From Micromonospora sp. C28SCA-DRY-2 (GTDB lineage Bacteria > Actinomycetota > Actinomycetes > Mycobacteriales > Micromonosporaceae), in NCBI RefSeq assembly GCF_030519475.1, contig NZ_JAUMKD010000005.1, positions 62,001 to 126,000 of the forward strand: 64,000 bases of DNA, in the 5' to 3' direction. A program made the translations under genes and the position numbers. Positions 40,824 to 49,769 of this stretch are shown one piece after another (position 1 is the first letter of the stretch; the number at the start of each line of letters is the position of its first letter). The notes beneath the pieces were generated by a model that searched no databases, was not told the DNA's origin, and saw only the letters and a list, made by a program, of their open reading frames with translations.

Positions 40824-41564
40824 TCAGCTGAGCCGGACCGAGCTGCGGGGCAGGGAGTCGGTGAAGCCGAGGCGGCGGTAGAGGCGGATCGCACCGACGT
40901 TGGCCGTGTAGACGCCGAGCGCCACGGTGTCGTGGCCGGCGAACAGGGCCCGGGTCATCCCGGCGGTGAGCGCCGCGCCCAGGCCCTGGCCGCGCCGGTC
41001 GGGTGCCACGGTCAGGCCGGCGAGGAAGCCGATGTCGCCCCGGCTGCGGTCCGCCCCGCAGGCGACCAGCCGGCCGCCGTCGCGGATGCCGTACCAGTCG
41101 ACCACCCGGGGGTCGCCGGGGCGCGAGGTGGTGCTGGGGAAGGCGCGGTCGATCAACTCGGTGAGCGCCGGCTGGTCGGCCTCGGTGAGCCGGACCACCC
41201 CCTCCTCGCCGGGCTGGGGCGGCGGCGGGGTGGTGGTCCAGCGGAAGTCCCACTCGTCGTGCCGGTCCACCGCGAGCCGGCCGTCCAGTGCCGCCGGGTC
41301 GAGCCGGGGCAGGTGCAGCCACTGGCCCGGTTCGAGCACCCCGGCGGCGGCCAGCCCGGCGGCCACCTCGACCGCCGCCCCGGCGCCGCCGAGCGCGCCG
41401 CCGGCCGGCCCGTGGTCGGCGGGGAGCAGCCAGACCAGGGCGCCGTCGCGCTGCCAGCCGCGCGGCCGCCCGCCGTGCCAGAGCGCGTGCCGGGCGTACG
41501 GGTGGTGACCGGCGGCCGCCAGGATGGCGTCCCGCCCCTCCAGGACCTGGTCGGCGATGATCAT
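40824..41564 (-). CDS. GNAT-family N-acetyltransferase
   Basis: A 246-residue protein. The C-terminal half (about 125-240) is a GNAT domain with acetyl-CoA motif A LAGLTVAPDRRGQGLGAALT and motif B YTANVGAIRLYRRLGF. The N-terminal half is a divergent region with a conserved-looking Trp-rich stretch, possibly a degenerate GNAT repeat. The substrate is unknown. ATG 41564 is leaderless: TAGGCT (41576-41571 on the minus strand) ends 6 nt before it. The gene diverges from a small membrane-protein gene. Confidence 0.85.
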   Translation of the reverse strand: MIIADQVLEGRDAILAAAGHHPYARHALWHGGRPRGWQRDGALVWLLPADHGPAGGALGGAGAAVEVAAGLAAAGVLEPGQWLHLPRLDPAALDGRLAVDRHDEWDFRWTTTPPPPQPGEEGVVRLTEADQPALTELIDRAFPSTTSRPGDPRVVDWYGIRDGGRLVACGADRSRGDIGFLAGLTVAPDRRGQGLGAALTAGMTRALFAGHDTVALGVYTANVGAIRLYRRLGFTDSLPRSSVRLS

Positions 41565-41708
41565 GTGGCCAGCCTAGAGCCCCGGCGGGGGTCGCCGTCG
41601 CCGGCCCGGCGGACCGGTGACCAGGGCGGTCCACGGTGGAGATTGGCGCGCGGACCGATTGGGTACATCCCGCGCGACCTACTGGGACCCCCCTACCGGA
41701 GGAACGCC

Positions 41709-41924
41709 ATGCTCGCCATTCTCGCGGCCATCGTCTTCGCCTTCACCCTGCTGCTGGACCTGCTGGACACCAACTTCGGCGCGCCGGATCTGTTCAACTG
41801 GAACACCCTCGTGCTCATCGGCCTGCTGCTGCTCTCGCTCTACCTGGCGGGGGTGGGCCGTGGCCCGGGTGGTGGCGGCGGCCGGGGTCGCTGGTACTAC
41901 GGCCGGCGCCCGGGGCGGGGCTGA
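41709..41924 (+). CDS. Small two-helix membrane protein of unknown function
   Basis: A 71-residue protein with two hydrophobic helices (MLAILAAIVFAFTLLLDLL and TLVLIGLLLLSLYLAGVG) joined by DTNFGAPDLFNWN, and a Gly/Arg/Tyr-rich tail (GRGRWYYGRRPGRG). ATG 41709 has a strong CGGAGGA ribosome site, and coding bias is good, so it is a real gene although short. I recognise no function. It lies 74 nt before rarA. Confidence 0.8.
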   Translation: MLAILAAIVFAFTLLLDLLDTNFGAPDLFNWNTLVLIGLLLLSLYLAGVGRGPGGGGGRGRWYYGRRPGRG

Positions 41925-41985
41925 CCGGAAGCGATCACCTGGGCCGGGTCAGCGGCGCGATTCCGGCGTCGCGGACCCGGCCCGG

Positions 41986-41991
41986 TACTGT
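41986..41991 (+). promoter_or_regulatory. Leaderless -10 box of rarA
   Basis: TACTGT ends 7 nt before ATG 41999, and there is no Shine-Dalgarno sequence between them. Confidence 0.5.
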
Positions 41992-41998
41992 TCTCGTG

Positions 41999-43549
41999 AT
42001 GGAGTCCGACGCCCTCTTCTCCCTCGGTGAACCCGCCGGAGCGCCCAGCGCCCCCGCGGGTTCCGCAGGTGTGGACGGCTTCACCCCGGTGGCGGCGGAT
42101 TCGCCCCTGCCCGTCCGGATGCGCCCGGCGAGCCTCGACGAGCTGGTCGGGCAGGACCACCTGCTCGCACCGGGCGCCCCGCTGCGCCAGCTGGTCTCCG
42201 GCGGCGCACCGCTGTCGGTCATCCTGTGGGGGCCGCCGGGCAGCGGCAAGACCACCATCGCGCACCTGGTGGCCCGGGCCACCGACCGCCGGTTCGTCGC
42301 CATGTCGGCGCTCTCCGCCGGCGTCAAGGACGTCCGGGCGGTGATCGACACCGCCCGCCGCCAGCGCCGTTCGGGCGGGCCGCAGACCGTGCTCTTCATC
42401 GACGAGGTGCACCGGTTCAGCAAGACCCAGCAGGACTCGCTGCTGGCCGCGGTCGAGGACCGCACCGTCACGCTGCTCGCCGCGACCACCGAGAACCCGT
42501 ACTTCTCGGTCATCTCACCGCTGCTGTCCCGGTGCGTGCTGCTCACCCTCCAGCCGCTGGACGACGCGGCGGTGCGCGGGCTGCTGCGCCGCGCGGTCAC
42601 CGACCAGCGCGGCCTGGCCGGCGCGCTGACTCTCGCGGAGGAGGCCGAGGACCACCTGGTCCGGCTCGCCGGCGGCGATGTCCGCAAGGCGCTCACCGCG
42701 CTGGAGGCGGCCGCCGCCTCCGCCGCCGCGCTCGGCACCGGCCGGATCGACCTGGCCACCGCCGAGCAGGCGGTCGACGTGGCGGCGGTCCGCTACGACC
42801 GGGCCGGCGACGCCCACTACGACGTGACCAGCGCGTTCATCAAGAGCATGCGCGGCTCGGACGTGGACGCGGCGCTGCACTGGCTGGCCCGGATGCTGGT
42901 GGCCGGCGAGGACGCCCGGTTCATCGCCCGCCGCCTGGTCATCTTCGCCAGCGAGGACGTCGGCATGGCCGACCCGGGCGCGCTGAGCGTGGCCACCGCC
43001 GCGGCGCACGCCGTGGAGTACGTGGGCCTGCCGGAGGCGCAGCTCAACCTCGCCCAGGCGGTGATCCACCTGGCCACCGCGCCGAAGTCGAACTCGGCCA
43101 CCACCGCGATCGGGGCGGCGATCGCCGACGTGCGGGCCGGTCGGGGCGGGCCGGTGCCGCGCGGGCTGCGCGACGCGCACTACGCCGGCGCCAAGGGGCT
43201 CGGTCACGGCACCGGCTACCGCTACCCGCACGACGACCAGCGCGGCGTGGTCACCCAGCAGTACGTGCCGGACGACCTCGTCGGCACCGACTACTACCAG
43301 CCCAGCCAGCACGGCGCCGAGCGGGCGGTGGCCACCCGGCTGCCCCTGCTGCGGCGGATCGTCCGGGGGCTGCCGGCGCCGGCCGCCCCGGCGCAGGCCC
43401 GGCCGGAGGGTGCGGCTGCCGAGCAGAGCACGCGACCGGTGGCGCCGGTCGGGGGGGACGGGTCGGGCAACGGCCGTCGGTCGACGGGCCCGGGCGCCGG
43501 CGCGGCACAGGTAGGCGGCAGCAACGCCGCCGGGGAGGGTCAGCAGTGA
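41999..43549 (+). CDS. rarA: Replication-associated recombination ATPase RarA (MgsA)
   Basis: A 516-residue AAA+ protein acting at stalled replication forks. Motif order: LDELVGQDHLLAPGAPLR, Walker A WGPPGSGKTT, Walker B VLFIDEVHRFSKTQQDSLL, sensor 1 LLAATTENPYFSV, arginine finger in PLLSRC, then the tetramerisation domain (FIKSMRGSDVDAALHWLARML; ASEDVGMADPGALSVA). A Pro/Ala/Gly-rich tail of about 60 residues ends the protein. ATG 41999 appears leaderless. The stop overlaps the next gene's GTG by GTGA. Confidence 0.94.
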   Translation: MESDALFSLGEPAGAPSAPAGSAGVDGFTPVAADSPLPVRMRPASLDELVGQDHLLAPGAPLRQLVSGGAPLSVILWGPPGSGKTTIAHLVARATDRRFVAMSALSAGVKDVRAVIDTARRQRRSGGPQTVLFIDEVHRFSKTQQDSLLAAVEDRTVTLLAATTENPYFSVISPLLSRCVLLTLQPLDDAAVRGLLRRAVTDQRGLAGALTLAEEAEDHLVRLAGGDVRKALTALEAAAASAAALGTGRIDLATAEQAVDVAAVRYDRAGDAHYDVTSAFIKSMRGSDVDAALHWLARMLVAGEDARFIARRLVIFASEDVGMADPGALSVATAAAHAVEYVGLPEAQLNLAQAVIHLATAPKSNSATTAIGAAIADVRAGRGGPVPRGLRDAHYAGAKGLGHGTGYRYPHDDQRGVVTQQYVPDDLVGTDYYQPSQHGAERAVATRLPLLRRIVRGLPAPAAPAQARPEGAAAEQSTRPVAPVGGDGSGNGRRSTGPGAGAAQVGGSNAAGEGQQ

Positions 43550-46077
43550 GATCGCGTGGTTCGGAGCGACCGGAGGACGGCCCGGACGAGCGGCGCGATT
43601 CCCGCGCCAAGGGTCGCCGCTGGGGCCGGGGCAAGGCGGAGGCCGAGCCGGAGGAGCCGATCAGCGGCGAGGAGTTCGGCTGGATCGACGACCTGCGTAC
43701 GGCCAAGCAGCAGCGTACCGAGCTGGGCCCCGGCGGCGGCGGTCCCGAGCCGGTCCCGCCGGCGCGCCCCGGCGCCCCGGTGCCACCCGGCCCGGACACC
43801 CCGCGCGGCCCGGCCGCGCCCCCGCCGCACCGCCGCGGTGAGGCGGAGCCGCCCCGCGCCCGTCCGGTCGACGGACCCTGGCCCGGCGCGGCCGAGCCGC
43901 CCCGCCCGGCGGGCCGTCCCGCGGACCGCCCGCACCCCGGCGGCCCGGCGGCGCCCGGCGCCGGTCCCGTCGCTCCGGCCGGCCCGCCCGGCCGGCAGGG
44001 CCCACCGCCGGCCGGCGGCTGGCCGCCCCCCGGCGCCGACCGGCGCCCCCGACCCGTCGCCGGCGGACCGACCGGCCCCGTCGCCGGTGGACCGACCGGC
44101 CCCGACTCCGGGGCTCCGGTCGGCCCGGTCTCCGGCGCGCCGGTCGGCCCGCCGCGCCAACCGGCCGGCCGGGGCCAGGCCCCGGCCGACCCGGCCCGTC
44201 CGCCGGTCACCGGTGGCCCGGACGCCGGTCGCCGGCCGGTCGGACCGGACCAGGACGGGGCCCCCGGTGTGGCCGCGCCGCGCCGTGCCGGCATGGCCGG
44301 GCCGCCGCGGACGGGGGAGCCGACCGAGCCCGGCCGCCCCGGCGGCGCGCCCGCCGGCCGGGCTGGAGTGCCGGTACCCGGAGGCCCACAGCCCCCGGCC
44401 GGCGTCCCACGCCCCGGTCCGGTCGAGCGCGAGCCGCGGGCCGGACGGTCCCGGCGCGGCCCGGCGGAGCCCGGCCTGCCCGCCGATCCGGCCGGTCGGC
44501 CGCATCCGGACGGCCCGACCGCGGGTGCTCCGGGCGTCGACCCGGCGTCCGCCCGCGGCCGTGGCGCCGTCCCCCGTCCCGCGCCCGGTGGTGGTCGCCG
44601 CCGGGCCGCCGACGAGCCGCCCGCGCCCCGGACCGGGGGCACCGCGCCGGTACCCATGACGGGCAACGCCCCGCCGGTGCCGTTGACCGGCAACGCCCCG
44701 TCGGTACCCGGCGCCGAGCCGACGCCACCGCCGCCGGCCGGACCGCGCGGCCGGCACCCCCTGCCCGGCTCGCCGGCGGCCGATCGCCGGGCGGCAGTGG
44801 ACGCGCTGACCGAAGCGGCTCCGCCGGTACGCGGCCACCGCGTGGCGGAGGAGACCGAGCCGCCGGTGCGCGGCCGCCGTGCGGCCGGCGAGACCGAGGC
44901 GCCCAGCGGTGGTGCGCGGGTCGCCGACGGCCCGCCGTCCCGGGGTCGGCGCTCCGCACCGGAGGATCCGGCCGCGCGGATCGCCGGCCCGCCGGAGGCG
45001 GAACCGCACCCCCCGCGCGGACCCGGCTCGCCGGGCGGCCCCGCCGCCCGGAGCGGTCGCCCGGAACGGCCGGCCGACTGGCTCCGGCAGGCCGGCCGCG
45101 CCCACCACACCGACCCGGCGCTGCCGACCATCGACCGCCCGACGACCTCGCCCTCCGGACCGCCCACCGGCGGCCGCCGTGCCGTCGACCCGGCCGCCCC
45201 GGCCGGCCGGGACCGGCCCGCCGGGCCACCGACCGCGGCTGGCCGGCGACCCGGTCACGCCGCCGATCCGGAGCTGCCGCCCGGTCCGCACCCCGCCGCG
45301 GTGGTGCCGCCGCCGGCGCCGCCGGCCGACCGGCCCGAGCCCGAGCCGGTGAGCGGGGCGCCGCTGCGCCGGGCCGCGGACCCGGATCCGGCGGAGCCGG
45401 ACGCCGCGGCCGCCGGTGGGCTGCGCGGCGCCCGGTCCGAACTGCGCCGGCAGATCCGCGAGCGACGCCGGCTCCGGATGGCCGTGCTCGCCCTGGTCAG
45501 CGTGGTGCTGCTGGGCGCCGTCCCACTCTTCTTCGGCATCCGTACGCTCAGCCGCGACCCGGTGTTCGACACCCTCGACCAACTGGACGTGCCGGGCTGG
45601 GCGGCGGTGAAGACGGTCGACGACGTCAGCGGCAGCCGCTGGTGCCTGCTCGACTGCCGGCTGCGCGAACGCACGGTCACCTCGGAGGGGTCGCCGGAGG
45701 ACACCGCCCGGGCCTACGAGGCGGCGCTGGCCGCCGACGGCTGGCGCCAGTGGAAGGTGGCCCGCTGCCCGGAGCAGCCGGCGAAGGGCAGCTACACCTG
45801 CTGGCGCCGGGACGAGCTGACCCTGGACCTGTGGGTGCGCGAACCGACCTGCACGCCGCCGCCGGTCGACGGCGAGCCGGCCGTGGTGCCGTCGCCCAGC
45901 CCGTCGGCCGCAGCGCAGGGGTGCACCGGATCGTTGGTGTCGGTGAAGGTCCGCAACGCGATCGACGACGAACGGACCCGACCCCAGCCGAGCACCGACC
46001 CGTCGCTCACCGGTGAGGACCCGTTCCCGACCCTCACCGAGGACCCGTTGGGCGAAGTGACACCCTCACCGTCCTGA
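43546..46077 (+). CDS. Large proline-rich single-pass membrane protein
   Basis: An 843-residue protein. Residues 1-60 are charged (GEEFGWIDDLRTAKQQR). About 60-620 is an extremely Pro/Gly/Arg/Ala-rich disordered region with short repeats such as VAGGPTGP, SGAPVGP, VPMTGNAPP and PPVRGRRAAGETE. A basic stretch (RRQIRERRRLR) precedes one transmembrane helix (MAVLALVSVVLLGAVPLFFGI, about 645-665). The last 180 residues are external, contain six Cys, and end in a Pro/Ser/Thr tail. No named domain is recognised. GTG 43546 overlaps rarA by 4 nt and has GGGGAGGG. A cytoplasmic scaffold with an external sensing part is one possibility. Confidence 0.75.
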   Translation: MRSRGSERPEDGPDERRDSRAKGRRWGRGKAEAEPEEPISGEEFGWIDDLRTAKQQRTELGPGGGGPEPVPPARPGAPVPPGPDTPRGPAAPPPHRRGEAEPPRARPVDGPWPGAAEPPRPAGRPADRPHPGGPAAPGAGPVAPAGPPGRQGPPPAGGWPPPGADRRPRPVAGGPTGPVAGGPTGPDSGAPVGPVSGAPVGPPRQPAGRGQAPADPARPPVTGGPDAGRRPVGPDQDGAPGVAAPRRAGMAGPPRTGEPTEPGRPGGAPAGRAGVPVPGGPQPPAGVPRPGPVEREPRAGRSRRGPAEPGLPADPAGRPHPDGPTAGAPGVDPASARGRGAVPRPAPGGGRRRAADEPPAPRTGGTAPVPMTGNAPPVPLTGNAPSVPGAEPTPPPPAGPRGRHPLPGSPAADRRAAVDALTEAAPPVRGHRVAEETEPPVRGRRAAGETEAPSGGARVADGPPSRGRRSAPEDPAARIAGPPEAEPHPPRGPGSPGGPAARSGRPERPADWLRQAGRAHHTDPALPTIDRPTTSPSGPPTGGRRAVDPAAPAGRDRPAGPPTAAGRRPGHAADPELPPGPHPAAVVPPPAPPADRPEPEPVSGAPLRRAADPDPAEPDAAAAGGLRGARSELRRQIRERRRLRMAVLALVSVVLLGAVPLFFGIRTLSRDPVFDTLDQLDVPGWAAVKTVDDVSGSRWCLLDCRLRERTVTSEGSPEDTARAYEAALAADGWRQWKVARCPEQPAKGSYTCWRRDELTLDLWVREPTCTPPPVDGEPAVVPSPSPSAAAQGCTGSLVSVKVRNAIDDERTRPQPSTDPSLTGEDPFPTLTEDPLGEVTPSPS

Positions 46078-46227
46078 GCCGGTTTCCATCACGGACGGTA
46101 GGGTCTGGGGCTGGCGGGCCCGGCTGCTCCCGCCGGCCCGTCCCGGGTCGCCGAGCGCCGGCATGGGCAAGGGTCGTGCGGTTCGCGGACGTCGGTCCGC
46201 GGAACCCCCTGGTTGAGGAGGACAGGC

Positions 46228-46689
46228 GTGGACTTTGGAGAGGTCGCGGCGCTGATCGCGGCGATCGCGTTCGCGATGCTGGTGTTGATCCTGACGCTGC
46301 CCATCCTGCGGCTGCGGCACACCGTGGACGCCACCACCCGGATGATCAACGACCTCAACGACCGCACCGCGCCGCTGCTCGGCGACGTCAACGCCACGGT
46401 GAAGAACGTGAACACCGCGCTGGAGCAGGTGCAGACCTCGCTGGACGGGGTGAACCTGCAGCTGGCCAAGGTCGACACCATGACCAGCCACGCCCAGAAC
46501 ATCACCGCCAACGTGGCGAACCTGGCCACCGTCGTCTCCGCCGCGGCCGCGAACCCGTTGGTCAAGGTGGCGGCCTTCGGCTACGGCGTCCGCAAGGCCG
46601 CCGCCGCCCGCCGGCACGCCGAGACCGAGCGCGAGGTGCGCGACACCATCAAGCAGCAGCGGCGGGCCGCCAAGCGCGGCAACCGCTGA
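46228..46689 (+). CDS. DUF948-domain membrane protein
   Basis: A 153-residue protein with one N-terminal transmembrane helix (EVAALIAAIAFAMLVLILTL), then a long amphipathic helical region (VDATTRMINDLNDRTAPLLGDVNATVKNVNTALEQV given in part) typical of DUF948, likely a coiled coil, and a basic C-terminus. Function is unknown. GTG 46228 has GAGGAG. It sits 26 nt before a small protein gene and just upstream of alaS, an arrangement I recall in other actinobacteria. Confidence 0.85.
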   Translation: MDFGEVAALIAAIAFAMLVLILTLPILRLRHTVDATTRMINDLNDRTAPLLGDVNATVKNVNTALEQVQTSLDGVNLQLAKVDTMTSHAQNITANVANLATVVSAAAANPLVKVAAFGYGVRKAAAARRHAETEREVRDTIKQQRRAAKRGNR

Positions 46690-46715
46690 CCGCCGGCGAC
46701 CAGGAGGTTGAGAGC

Positions 46716-47021
46716 ATGAGGCGGCTGTTCTGGCTGGGCATCGGCCTGGCTGTCGGCGTGGTGGTGGTCCGCAAGGCGACCCGCACCGCGCAGGCGTACA
46801 CGCCGGCCGGGATCGCCGGCTCGTTGTCGCAATCGGCTGGCGGGCTGGTCGAGTCGCTGCGTAGCTTCGTGGAGGACGTCCGGATTGGGATGGCCGAACG
46901 CGAGCAGGAGATCCACGAGGCGTTCGCCCGCGGCGAGGCCTTCGACGACCAGTTCGCCGACCTGCGGGAGGACCCGCGCATCGGTGACCGAGAGATCTTT
47001 CCGGAGGAACACCAGCGATGA
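46716..47021 (+). CDS. Small membrane-associated protein upstream of alaS
   Basis: A 101-residue protein with a short N-terminal hydrophobic helix (LFWLGIGLAVGVVVV), a Gly/Ser segment, then an acidic amphipathic helix (LRSFVEDVRIGMAEREQEIHE). No domain is recognised beyond resemblance to small actinobacterial proteins in this position. ATG 46716 has CAGGAGG. Its stop overlaps the alaS start by ATGA, so it is co-translated with alaS. Confidence 0.8.
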   Translation: MRRLFWLGIGLAVGVVVVRKATRTAQAYTPAGIAGSLSQSAGGLVESLRSFVEDVRIGMAEREQEIHEAFARGEAFDDQFADLREDPRIGDREIFPEEHQR

Positions 47022-49696
47022 AGACGGCGGAGATCAAGCGGCGGTACCTCGCCCACTTCGAGGCGAACGGTCACACCGTGGTGCCGTCCGCTCCGCTGCC
47101 CGCCATCAGCGACCCGAACCTGCTGTTCGTCAACGCCGGCATGGTGCAGTTCGTCCCCTACTTCCTGGGCCAGCAGACCCCGTCGTACCGGCGGGCCGTC
47201 AGCGTCCAGAAGTGCATCCGCACCCCGGACATCGACGAGGTCGGCAAGACCAGCCGGCACGGCACGTTCTTCCAGATGAACGGCAACTTCTCCTTCGGTG
47301 ACTACTTCAAGGACGGGGCGATCCCGTTCGCCTGGGACCTGGTCACGAAGTCGCAGGAGCAGGGCGGCTTCGGGCTCGACCCGGAGCGGATCTGGCCGAC
47401 GGTCTACCTCGACGACGACGAGGCGTACGACATCTGGCGCTCGGTCGGCGTGCCGGCCGAGCGGATCGTGCGCCGCGGCAAGGCTGACAACTTCTGGTCG
47501 ATGGGCATCCCGGGCCCGTGCGGCCCCTGCTCCGAGCTGTTCTACGACCGCGGCCCGGAGTACGGCCGCGAGGGCGGCCCGGCGGTCGACGAGGACCGCT
47601 ACATGGAGTTCTGGAACCTCGTCTTCATGCAGTACGAGCGGGGCCCGGGCACCGGCAAGGAGGACTACCCGATCCTCGGCGAGCTGCCGGCGAAGAACAT
47701 CGACACCGGCATGGGCCTGGAGCGGATGGCGTCGATCCTGCAGGGGGTCGACAACCTCTACGAGATCGACGAGGTCCGGCCGATCCTGGACAAGGCCGCC
47801 GAGCTGACCGGAAAGCGGTACGGCGCGCACTCCGGCCACGTGGCCAGCGAGTCGCACCCGGACGACGTGCGGCTGCGGGTGGTGGCCGACCACGTGCGCA
47901 CCGCGCTGATGCTGATCGGCGACGGGGTGACCCCGAGCAACGAGGGGCGCGGCTACGTGCTGCGCCGGATCATGCGCCGGGCGATCCGCGCGGTGCGGCT
48001 GCTCGGCTGGCAGGACCGGGCGCTGCCCGAGCTGCTGCCGGTGGCCCGGGACTGCATGTCCCCCTCGTACCCCGAGCTGGCGGAGGAGTTCGACCGGATC
48101 GCCGACTACGCGTACGCGGAGGAGGAGGCGTTCCTGTCCACCCTGCGGGCCGGCACCACGATCCTGGACACCGCGATCGCGGAGACCCGGACCGCCGGCG
48201 GGAAGAGCCTCTCCGGCGAGAAGGCGTTCCAGCTGCACGACACGTACGGCTTCCCGATCGACCTGACCCTGGAGATCGCGGCCGAGCAGGGGCTCTCGGT
48301 GGACGCCGAGGGCTTCCGCCGGCTGATGGCCGACCAGCGGGCCCGGGCCAAGGCCGACGCGCAGGCCCGCAAGACCGGGCACACCGACCTGTCGGCGTAC
48401 CGGGGGGTGCTCGACTCGGGCGGCCCGGTGCGGTTCACCGGCTACAGCGAGGTGTCCCGCGAGTCCACCGTCCGGGCGGTGCTCGGCCCGGCCGGGCCGG
48501 TCGGCGCGGCGGTCGAGGGCGACACCATCGAGCTGGTGCTCGACGCCACCCCGTTCTACGCCGAGGGCGGTGGCCAGCAGCCCGACCACGGCATGATCAC
48601 GGTGGGCGACGGCCAGGTCGAGGTGCTCGACGTGCAGCAGCCGGTGCCGGGGTTGATCGTGCACCGGGCCCGGGTGGTCCGGGGCGAGGTGCGGCCCGGC
48701 CAGACCGGCTTCGCCGAGATCGACACCAGTCGGCGGCGGGCCATCTCCCGCTCGCACACCGCCACCCACCTGGTGCACCAGACCATGCGCAACTTCCTCG
48801 GCGAGTCCGCCACCCAGGCGGGTTCGCTGAACGCGCCCGGCCGGCTGCGGTTCGACTTCAACACCCCGACCGGGGTGGCGCCGAGCGTGCTGCGCGACGT
48901 CGAGCAGCAGGTCAACGAGGTGCTCCTGGCCGATTTGGAGGTGCACGCCTTCATCACCTCGCTGGAGGAGGCGCGCCGGATCGGCGCGATGGCGCTGTTC
49001 GGCGAGAAGTACGGCGAGGAGGTGCGGGTCGTCGAGGTCGGCGACTACGCCCGGGAGCTGTGCGGCGGCACCCACGTGGCCCGCTCCGGCCAGCTCGGCC
49101 TGGTCAAGATCCTCTCCGAGTCGTCGATCGGCTCCGGGGTGCGCCGGGTCGAGGCGCTGGTCGGCATGGACGCGTTCAACTTCCTGGCCCGCGAGCACCT
49201 GCTGGTCGCCCGGCTGGCCGAGCTGTACCGGGTGCCCAGCGACCAGGTCGCCGACCGGGTCGAGCAGACCGTCACCCAGTTGCGCGACGCCGAGAAGGAG
49301 CTGGAGAAGCTGCGCGCCCAGTTGGTGCTCGGCGGTGCGGCGGCCCTCGCCGCGCAGGCCAGGGACGTGCGCGGGGTCGCGTACGTGGGCACCGAGGCGC
49401 CGGAGGGCGCGGGCGGCAACGACGTGCGGACCCTGGCCCAGGAGATCCGCGGCAAGATCGACCCGGCGCGGCCGGCGGTGGTCGCCGTCGCCGCCCGCGC
49501 GGGCGGCAAGGCGTCCCTGGTGGTGGCGGTCAACCAGGCCGCCCGGAGCCGGGGGATCGGCGCCGCCGACCTGGTCAAGGCGGCCCTGTCCGGGCGCGGC
49601 GGGGGCAGCCCCGACCTCGCCCAGGGCGGTGGCCTGCCGGCGGCGGAGGCGGCGAACCTGCTGCTCACGGTCGAGAAGGCGATCGCCGAGGCGTGA
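47018..49696 (+). CDS. alaS: Alanyl-tRNA synthetase
   Basis: An 892-residue class II synthetase with an editing domain. The aminoacylation core opens with IKRRYLAHFEANGHTVVPSAPL; motif 2 is around SVQKCIRTPDIDEVGKTSRH. The editing-site zinc motifs are HTATHLVH (His580, His584) and CGGTHV (Cys682, His686). The C-Ala domain with GGSPDLAQGGG closes the protein. It starts an alaS-ruvX-mltG-aroE run conserved in actinobacteria. ATG 47018 overlaps the previous gene. Confidence 0.97.
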   Translation: MKTAEIKRRYLAHFEANGHTVVPSAPLPAISDPNLLFVNAGMVQFVPYFLGQQTPSYRRAVSVQKCIRTPDIDEVGKTSRHGTFFQMNGNFSFGDYFKDGAIPFAWDLVTKSQEQGGFGLDPERIWPTVYLDDDEAYDIWRSVGVPAERIVRRGKADNFWSMGIPGPCGPCSELFYDRGPEYGREGGPAVDEDRYMEFWNLVFMQYERGPGTGKEDYPILGELPAKNIDTGMGLERMASILQGVDNLYEIDEVRPILDKAAELTGKRYGAHSGHVASESHPDDVRLRVVADHVRTALMLIGDGVTPSNEGRGYVLRRIMRRAIRAVRLLGWQDRALPELLPVARDCMSPSYPELAEEFDRIADYAYAEEEAFLSTLRAGTTILDTAIAETRTAGGKSLSGEKAFQLHDTYGFPIDLTLEIAAEQGLSVDAEGFRRLMADQRARAKADAQARKTGHTDLSAYRGVLDSGGPVRFTGYSEVSRESTVRAVLGPAGPVGAAVEGDTIELVLDATPFYAEGGGQQPDHGMITVGDGQVEVLDVQQPVPGLIVHRARVVRGEVRPGQTGFAEIDTSRRRAISRSHTATHLVHQTMRNFLGESATQAGSLNAPGRLRFDFNTPTGVAPSVLRDVEQQVNEVLLADLEVHAFITSLEEARRIGAMALFGEKYGEEVRVVEVGDYARELCGGTHVARSGQLGLVKILSESSIGSGVRRVEALVGMDAFNFLAREHLLVARLAELYRVPSDQVADRVEQTVTQLRDAEKELEKLRAQLVLGGAAALAAQARDVRGVAYVGTEAPEGAGGNDVRTLAQEIRGKIDPARPAVVAVAARAGGKASLVVAVNQAARSRGIGAADLVKAALSGRGGGSPDLAQGGGLPAAEAANLLLTVEKAIAEA

Positions 49697-49712
49697 TGGG
49701 CGACACAGCCCG

Positions 49713-49743
49713 ACCAGGGCGGACCGGCCCGGTCCGCCCTGGT
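49713..49743 (+). terminator. Strong hairpin between alaS and ruvX
   Basis: Arms of 15 nt (ACCAGGGCGGACCGG and its complement) around a 1-nt centre, in effect a 13-bp stem with a 5-nt loop, 16 nt after alaS. No T-tract follows. It may reduce read-through into ruvX-mltG-aroE or process the message. Confidence 0.6.
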
Positions 49744-49769
49744 TCGTGTTCCGGGGTGGGTGACCACCG

